A DNA stretch of 17,724 bases from Lachnospiraceae bacterium UBA4380. GTDB taxonomy: Bacteria > Bacillota > Clostridia > Lachnospirales > Lachnospiraceae. The notes beneath the pieces are model-generated. The model searched no databases. It was given only the letters and a program-made list of their open reading frames with translations, and was not told the origin of the DNA. A program made the translations under genes and the position numbers. Shown one piece after another: positions 13,233 through 17,724 of this stretch (its first letter is position 1; each line of letters begins with the position of its first letter). The stretch covers positions 1 through 17,724 of the forward strand of contig DGRU01000047.1 in the NCBI GenBank assembly GCA_002390025.1, in the 5' to 3' direction.

Positions 13233-13263
13233 GTAAATGTTTCCTGTATAAGTAAATGTTTCC
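13233..13263. repeat. Duplicated rlmN ribosome-binding leader
   Basis: On the minus strand GGAAACATTTAC occurs at 13263-13252 and again at 13244-13233, a 19-bp period. The copy nearest the gene supplies the Shine-Dalgarno-like AGGAAA and runs into the ATG. The distant copy has ACTTAT in place of ACATG, so it has no start codon. Confidence 0.7.
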
Positions 13264-13285
13264 GGCGATCCGTCTTTCTGTCCTC

Positions 13286-14788
13286 TCAGGCTTTTCTGAA
13301 GCGGGAGATGAAAAACCCGTCTGTCCCGTGCACGTGGGGCAGGAGCTGGAGCATATTGGCCTGTATACCCGGAATCCCCTCCGGCAGATAAGCCGCCAGA
13401 TCTTCCGGCACAAGCCCCAGTTCCTTCCCGATCCAGGCGGCATTTTCTTCATTCTCCGCCCGATTGATCGTACAGGTACTGTAGATGAGGACGCCGCCCT
13501 GTTTCAGATAGCGCGCCGCGTTCCTGAGGATTTCCCTCTGCAGCTGCTGCAGGGAGGCGAGCCCCTCCAGGCTGACCCGGTACTTGATATCCCTCTTCTT
13601 GCCCATGACTCCGAGACCGGAACAGGGCAGGTCGCACAGGACCACATCTGCCCTGCCTTCGTCCTGACCGGCAAAAATCCTGGCATCCCTCTCCGCGACC
13701 CGGATATTGTCCAGGTGCAGGCGCTTTGCCCCCTCGCGGATCAGATCCGTCTTGCGGCGGGTCAGATCATAGGAGTACACCCTTCCGGCCCTGCCTGTTT
13801 CCAGCTCCAGGGCTGCCAGCCTGTCCGCCGCAAAAAAGCTCTTTCCGCCGGGCGCGGCGCACACATCGAGGACAGTCTCTCCTCCTCTGAGCCCCGCGGC
13901 CTCCACAGACAGCATGGAGCTCTCGTCCTGGACAGTCCACAGTCCCCGGGAAAAGCCCGGGAGCCTGCGAAGATCGGAAGTTTTGCGAAGGTGGCGGCAG
14001 TCGGCAAGCCATCCGCCCTCTTCGATCACGACCCCCGCTGCGCGGAGCTCTTCCAGCAGTTTCTCCCGCTCACCGGCGGTGAGACGGGCGCCGATCCGCA
14101 TGGAGACAGGCCGGATCTCCATCAGGGCATCCAGAAGTTTCTCTGTCTCCTCCGCTCCCAGCTGGTCGGTCCACATCTGAACCAGCCACTGAGGCATGGA
14201 GTGCCTGATACTCTGGGCCTGTACACGGTCCAGGGGATCTGCACAGCCCTTTTCCCCGGAAGGGACATGAGTCTCTGCCGCCTGCGCGCCATCCTTGTCC
14301 CCTTCCGCGGCAGCCTGTCTGGCCGCGTTGCGGAGCACCCCGTTGACAAACCCGGAGAGCCTTGCGGGACCATGGCGCTTTGCCAGCCGGACGGCCTCAT
14401 TGCAGACCGCGCTGTCCGGCACTGAGTCCATATAATAGATCTGATAAATACCCATGCGCAGGATCTGGTGGACGGCCGGGTGGAGGCGTGTGACAGAGCG
14501 GCCGGTGAAGTGCTCGATCCTGGCATCCAGCTCTGTCTTTCTCTCAATGACCCCCTCCAGGAGGCGCTTGATGAAGGCTTTCTCCACAGCGCTCTTTCCC
14601 GCGCAGTCGTCCAGGGTTCTCCTGACCAGAACATTGCTGAATGTTCCGTTTTTCTCATGCGAAAGAAGGGCAAGCAGGACTACCTCTCTCTCGTCCTTCA
14701 ATGCCCTTCCTTTTTCGGTTGTATGTACAGATCTCTGTTTTCTGTTTGAATGATGATTACTGTTTATGCCGTGTTCCCCCTGCCTCAT
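13286..14788 (-). CDS. rsmB: 16S rRNA (cytosine-967-C5)-methyltransferase
   Basis: This protein has the RsmB (Sun/Fmu) layout: an N-terminal NusB-like RNA-binding domain (about 33-160) and a C-terminal m5C methyltransferase domain. The SAM-binding segment is DVCAAPGGKS (308-317). The two catalytic Cys are C389 in DLPCSGLG and C439 in STCTI, both present. It methylates C967 of 16S rRNA in the free subunit. The ATG at 14788 overlaps the yugP stop codon as ATGA and has GGAGGA about 11 bases upstream, which suggests translational coupling. A TTG at 14701 with AAGGAAGG close upstream is a serious alternative and would remove 29 unconserved residues, giving 471 instead of 500. Residues 160-185 are a low-conservation linker. 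The neighbours def, fmt and rlmN are usual for this gene. Confidence 0.94.
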   Translation of the reverse strand: MRQGEHGINSNHHSNRKQRSVHTTEKGRALKDEREVVLLALLSHEKNGTFSNVLVRRTLDDCAGKSAVEKAFIKRLLEGVIERKTELDARIEHFTGRSVTRLHPAVHQILRMGIYQIYYMDSVPDSAVCNEAVRLAKRHGPARLSGFVNGVLRNAARQAAAEGDKDGAQAAETHVPSGEKGCADPLDRVQAQSIRHSMPQWLVQMWTDQLGAEETEKLLDALMEIRPVSMRIGARLTAGEREKLLEELRAAGVVIEEGGWLADCRHLRKTSDLRRLPGFSRGLWTVQDESSMLSVEAAGLRGGETVLDVCAAPGGKSFFAADRLAALELETGRAGRVYSYDLTRRKTDLIREGAKRLHLDNIRVAERDARIFAGQDEGRADVVLCDLPCSGLGVMGKKRDIKYRVSLEGLASLQQLQREILRNAARYLKQGGVLIYSTCTINRAENEENAAWIGKELGLVPEDLAAYLPEGIPGIQANMLQLLPHVHGTDGFFISRFRKA

Positions 14789-15507
14789 CTGCGGCGCCGT
14801 CCTCCGTTGACAATCATCAGAAGACGCAGCAGCTGCAGTACGGACGCGGCTGCCGATGCGACATAGGTCATGGCCGCCGCCGAGAGCACGGACCGGCTGC
14901 CCTGCACTTCGTCCTGTCTCAGGATCCCGTAATCCTGCAGCATGACCAGGGCGCGGCGGGACGCGTTGAACTCAACGGGGAGCGTCACCAGCTGGAAGAG
15001 AACGCCGAAGGAAAACAGGTAGATGCCGATCATGGCAAGTGTGTCATTGAGTCCCAGGATCAGGCCCAGCATGACGATCCATATACCGAGGTTGCTGCCG
15101 ATATTTGCGACCGGAACAAGTGCGGTTCTGATCTTGAGGGGAAGATAATCCGTCTCGTGCTGCATGACGTGTCCGCATTCATGCGCCGCCACGCCGATGG
15201 CCGCCACCGAAGTGGAATTGTAGGTCGCGTCCGAGAGGTTGACCACGCCGCGCCTGGGATCATAGTGATCTGTGAGTTCTCCGGCAACATGCTGTACGGT
15301 CACTCCCAGGACCCCGTTCCTGCGCAGGATCATCTCTGCCGCCTGCGCGCCTGTCATGCCGCTGGCACTCATGACCTTTGCATATTTTCTATAAGTTGAT
15401 TTGACGCGTGCGCTGGCGATCATGCAGATCACTGCGCCGATGATGACCAGCAGATAAGAAGCGCTGTAAAATCCGTTATACATTCCGTAACCGCCGGAAT
15501 AATACAT
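14785..15507 (-). CDS. yugP: YugP-type membrane zinc metallopeptidase
   Basis: This 240-residue membrane protein matches the YugP family of putative zinc-dependent peptidases. An N-terminal Gly/Tyr-rich stretch precedes a membrane segment (about 17-32). The zinc motif HECGH (109-113) fits HExxH, in the context VAAIGVAAHECGHVMQH. Two or three more membrane segments follow (about 130-152, 155-176 and 210-232). LPVEFNASRRAL (176-187), with E179 as a possible third metal ligand, is a family mark. The C-terminus ends NGGRRRR. Its substrates are not known. The ATG follows AAAGGAGG by about eight bases. The gene sits between fmt and rsmB and overlaps rsmB by four bases, so it is made together with rRNA-modification enzymes. 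The 146-bp gap before it shows no terminator and no convincing promoter. Confidence 0.88.
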   Translation of the reverse strand: MYYSGGYGMYNGFYSASYLLVIIGAVICMIASARVKSTYRKYAKVMSASGMTGAQAAEMILRRNGVLGVTVQHVAGELTDHYDPRRGVVNLSDATYNSTSVAAIGVAAHECGHVMQHETDYLPLKIRTALVPVANIGSNLGIWIVMLGLILGLNDTLAMIGIYLFSFGVLFQLVTLPVEFNASRRALVMLQDYGILRQDEVQGSRSVLSAAAMTYVASAAASVLQLLRLLMIVNGGRRRR

Positions 15508-15653
15508 AACGAGACCTCCTTTTTGTGTACGTGCAGGAAAATAGAAACCACTTCGTGCGCGCCGGACTTCCTGCTCTCCCGGCCGCCGTCTTATCCATTA
15601 TGCCCATACATTGTTACAGATCTGTTGACGCAAAATAAAAATTTCATAAATGA

Positions 15654-16598
15654 TTATCCGCGTCCAAGAACATCTCCCGCCGAAACCTTCGTGCCGCGCA
15701 GGAAGGCGTCGGTCTCCATGCGCTTCTTGCCCTCGGCCTGGACCTCCAGAAGCTCGAGAGCTTCCTGTCCTGCCGCCACGCAGATGGTCTTTTTGTCCGT
15801 GTAGAGGACAGTTCCGGGGGAAGTACCGGCAGGCACCTGCGCGTATGTCTGCACCCGGGCACGCCAGATTTTGAGGATGTGGCCTCCCAGCGTCGTGTAG
15901 GCGCCCGGCCAGGGAAGCATACCGCGCATGCGCTGTTCGATCTGCCCTGCGGGCATGGTCCAGTCGATCTCTCCCATCTCCTTTTTGAGCATGGGCGCGT
16001 AAGTGGAGAGGCTGTCCTGCTGGGGGACGGGATGGATGTCTCCCGCCTCGATCGCGGGCAGGTACTTTACGATCATCTCTCCGCCCAGCTGTGCCAGCCT
16101 GTCGTAGAGACTCTCCCCCGTCTCCTGAGGTCCGATGGGGACACTCTCCTGAAAGAGGATATCTCCTGTATCCAGTCCGGCATCCATCTGCATCAGAGTG
16201 ATCCCGCTCTCGGTATCTCCGTTAATGACCGACCACTGAATCGGCGCCGCGCCGCGGAGCCTGGGCAGGAGCGACGCATGGATATTGATGCAGCCCAGAC
16301 GGGGAATGTCAAGCAGTTCCTGAGGCAGGATCTGTCCAAAAGCAGCGACCACGATCAGGTCGGGCTCAAGGCTGCGGATCTGTTCGATGGCCCCGGCTTC
16401 CCTGATGCGGGCGGGCTGAAAAACAGGGACGCCCCATTTTTCCGCGCAGACCTTGACAGGCGTCTGGATCACTTTGCGTCCGCGGCCTTTCTGTCTGTCC
16501 GGCTGTGTGACTGCCAGGATGACCTCCCGGCCGTCCCTGCACAGGGCATCCAGCGCCGCGACGGCAAAATCAGGTGTTCCCATAAAAATAATCTTCAA
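15654..16598 (-). CDS. fmt: Methionyl-tRNA formyltransferase
   Basis: This 314-residue enzyme formylates Met on initiator tRNA, using 10-formyl-tetrahydrofolate, in the cytoplasm. Length and motifs are normal. The N-terminal Rossmann-like domain begins MKIIFMGTPDFAV. The signature SLLPRLRGAAPIQW (109-122) follows the catalytic N105 and H107, and D143 in GLDTGDIL is the third catalytic residue, matching Asn106, His108 and Asp144 of Escherichia coli. The C-terminal domain (about 210-310) is the tRNA-binding OB-like fold. The start codon is TTG, chosen because AAAGGAG lies six bases upstream and the protein then starts exactly as relatives do. It follows def by 38 bp; the two enzymes work on opposite ends of the formyl-Met cycle. 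A 146-bp gap separates it from yugP. Confidence 0.96.
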   Translation of the reverse strand: MKIIFMGTPDFAVAALDALCRDGREVILAVTQPDRQKGRGRKVIQTPVKVCAEKWGVPVFQPARIREAGAIEQIRSLEPDLIVVAAFGQILPQELLDIPRLGCINIHASLLPRLRGAAPIQWSVINGDTESGITLMQMDAGLDTGDILFQESVPIGPQETGESLYDRLAQLGGEMIVKYLPAIEAGDIHPVPQQDSLSTYAPMLKKEMGEIDWTMPAGQIEQRMRGMLPWPGAYTTLGGHILKIWRARVQTYAQVPAGTSPGTVLYTDKKTICVAAGQEALELLEVQAEGKKRMETDAFLRGTKVSAGDVLGRG

Positions 16599-16636
16599 CT
16601 CTGTCTCCTTTACGTCTCGTATGTGCAGATGGGCAG

Positions 16637-17161
16637 TTAAGCTTCCTGCTCTGCACCTTCCGTCTCCTCTTCCTCTTCATCGATCTCCTGAAGCTCGGAG
16701 GCATCGCGCAGCTCGCCGTTGACCTTCTCCACATAGAGGTGGCCGTCCAGATGATCGAGTTCATGGCAGACAGCGCGGGCCAGGAATTCCTCCGCCTCGA
16801 TCTCCCATTCATTCATATCCAGATCCATGTAGCGCACGACAACCCTGTTGGGACGGGTCACTTCGCCGACCTTTCCGGGGACGGAGAGGCAGCCCTCAAA
16901 GCCTGTCTGCTCGCCGTCCTGCTCGATGATCTCGGGATTGACCATCGTCAGCGGCTCGTTCTGCTCCTCGGTGATATCGATGACAACGATCCTCTTGAGG
17001 ATACCTACCTGGGGCGCCGCAAGACCGACTCCTCCGGTCTCATACATTGTCTCGAGCATATCCTCTGCGAGAGTTCTGATGCGGGGAGTCACCTCTTTGA
17101 TTTCTTTGGCCCTTTTGCCAAGGACCGGGTCGCCCATTTCTCTGATAGTACGCAGTGCCAT
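16637..17161 (-). CDS. def: Peptide deformylase
   Basis: This 174-residue protein removes the formyl group from new polypeptides, using a bound metal ion. The three family motifs are intact: GGVGLAAPQ (43-51), EGCLS (89-93, metal ligand C91) and HELDH (133-137, ligands H133 and H137 with catalytic E134). I chose the ATG at 17161, which gives MALRTIREMGDPVL, the normal deformylase start. An ATG seven codons upstream (17182) is open, but the AGAAAGGGAG ribosome-binding site would then be inside the gene. The last 18 residues form a strongly acidic tail (EIDEEEEETEGAEQEA) beyond the usual end of the fold. It lies 57 bp after priA and 38 bp before fmt. Confidence 0.96.
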   Translation of the reverse strand: MALRTIREMGDPVLGKRAKEIKEVTPRIRTLAEDMLETMYETGGVGLAAPQVGILKRIVVIDITEEQNEPLTMVNPEIIEQDGEQTGFEGCLSVPGKVGEVTRPNRVVVRYMDLDMNEWEIEAEEFLARAVCHELDHLDGHLYVEKVNGELRDASELQEIDEEEEETEGAEQEA

Positions 17162-17218
17162 AATCTCCCTTTCTATATACATTCACTATATTTTTAAAAT
17201 ATACATTCAGATCTGACT

Positions 17219-17724
17219 TCAAAACGGATTGATCGGGTCAAAATCGAACTGGATCTCCACATGCCGGAACAGAGTGGAGGATGCCCGCCTCTCCTGTGCC
17301 TCCGTTTTTTCAATCATGTCTTTACAGACCACCAGTGTATCATATTTTTCGGCTTTTATATACAGGACAAAGCGGAACAGGTCGCGCAGCTTCTTCACAG
17401 AAGCTGTGGAAGGGCCGATGATCTGAAACTGTGCGGCCCCGCGCCGGTTCTGCATCTCCATGAGTCTCATACGGAGAACATTGGCGGCCCTGAGGGCTTC
17501 CTCTTCCTCCTCGGACTGGATCTGTACAGCCATCATATGGGCGGCAGGCGGATAGCGCAGAAGCCTGCGGTAGGCTGTCTCCTCCCCATAAAAGCCCTCG
17601 TAGTCCTGTTTTGCGGCATAGCGGATGGCATAATGTTCGGGCTGATAGGTCTGGATCACAACATCGCCCGCCTCCGCTCCCCGGCCCGCCCTGCCGGCCG
17701 CCTGGGTGAGCAGCTGGAAGGTCC
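17219..17724 (-). CDS. priA: Primosomal protein N' (replication restart helicase), C-terminal fragment
   Basis: Only the last 167 residues are present; the gene continues past the right edge. The visible start, TFQLLTQAAGRAGRG, contains helicase motif VI (QAAGRAGR), typical of PriA, and is followed by GDVVIQTYQPEHYAI and the ETAYRRLLRYPPAAHMMAV segment. The C-terminal domain (about the last 100 residues) includes IIGPSTASVKKLRDLFRFVLYIKA, also typical. PriA reloads the replisome at stalled forks. The place before def and fmt is standard in Firmicutes and supports the call. The zinc-binding and Walker motifs lie outside the window. Confidence 0.94.
   Translation of the reverse strand, partial: TFQLLTQAAGRAGRGAEAGDVVIQTYQPEHYAIRYAAKQDYEGFYGEETAYRRLLRYPPAAHMMAVQIQSEEEEEALRAANVLRMRLMEMQNRRGAAQFQIIGPSTASVKKLRDLFRFVLYIKAEKYDTLVVCKDMIEKTEAQERRASSTLFRHVEIQFDFDPINPF

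Noticed and set aside
12297..14425. Two overlapping plus-strand frames of 364 and 389 codons
   Set aside because: They are opposite rlmN and rsmB, which carry full catalytic motifs. High GC content lowers stop-codon frequency and explains the long frames.
17162..17182. A def start seven codons upstream
   Set aside because: The extra MYIEREI lies across the ribosome-binding site; MALRTIREMGDPVL is the normal deformylase start.

Overview
The window looks like a chromosomal segment of a moderately GC-rich Clostridia, most likely Lachnospiraceae-like; this is inferred from gene content and order, not from a marker gene. Every gene I can support lies on the minus strand, so transcription runs from high to low coordinates. 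I see no rRNA, tRNA, CRISPR array, insertion sequence, phage gene or attachment site. The long plus-strand open frames are shadows of minus-strand genes.

Region 1 (about 17724 to 7887) is a conserved Firmicutes housekeeping cluster: priA (C-terminal end only), def, fmt, a YugP-type membrane zinc peptidase, rsmB, rlmN, prpC, prkC and rsgA. It covers replication restart, N-terminal formyl-methionine metabolism, rRNA methylation, the PASTA kinase/PP2C phosphatase pair and a ribosome-assembly GTPase. Gaps are short and yugP and rsmB overlap by four bases. A two-tier hairpin after rsgA closes the cluster.

Region 2 (about 7910 to 4728) holds a small formate/nitrite-transporter-family channel with a good sigma-A-type promoter embedded in the rsgA terminator hairpin, followed by recD2. 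Between them is a 41/42-bp imperfect tandem repeat that reads, out of frame, as an Ala-rich and then basic tail.

Region 3 (4513 to 1) is an acyl-CoA metabolism block: a MarR-family regulator, etfB and etfA (an electron-transfer flavoprotein), a crotonase (crt) and the first 35 codons of a family I CoA-transferase. Terminators separate marR, etfBA, crt and the CoA-transferase into four likely transcription units. No acyl-CoA dehydrogenase, thiolase or hydroxyacyl-CoA dehydrogenase is present, so the pathway (butyrate-type or another reductive acyl-CoA route) cannot be fixed from this window. marR and etfB have similar promoter sequences, and an inverted repeat sits in the etfB promoter, so local control by the MarR protein is plausible.

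I found no clearly undescribed multi-gene system. The most unusual items are an 18-bp minisatellite inside etfB that adds a Gln-rich hexapeptide repeat to the protein, a divergent EtfA, the promoter-in-terminator arrangement before the transporter gene, the out-of-frame repeat tail after it, and several short duplications in leader regions.
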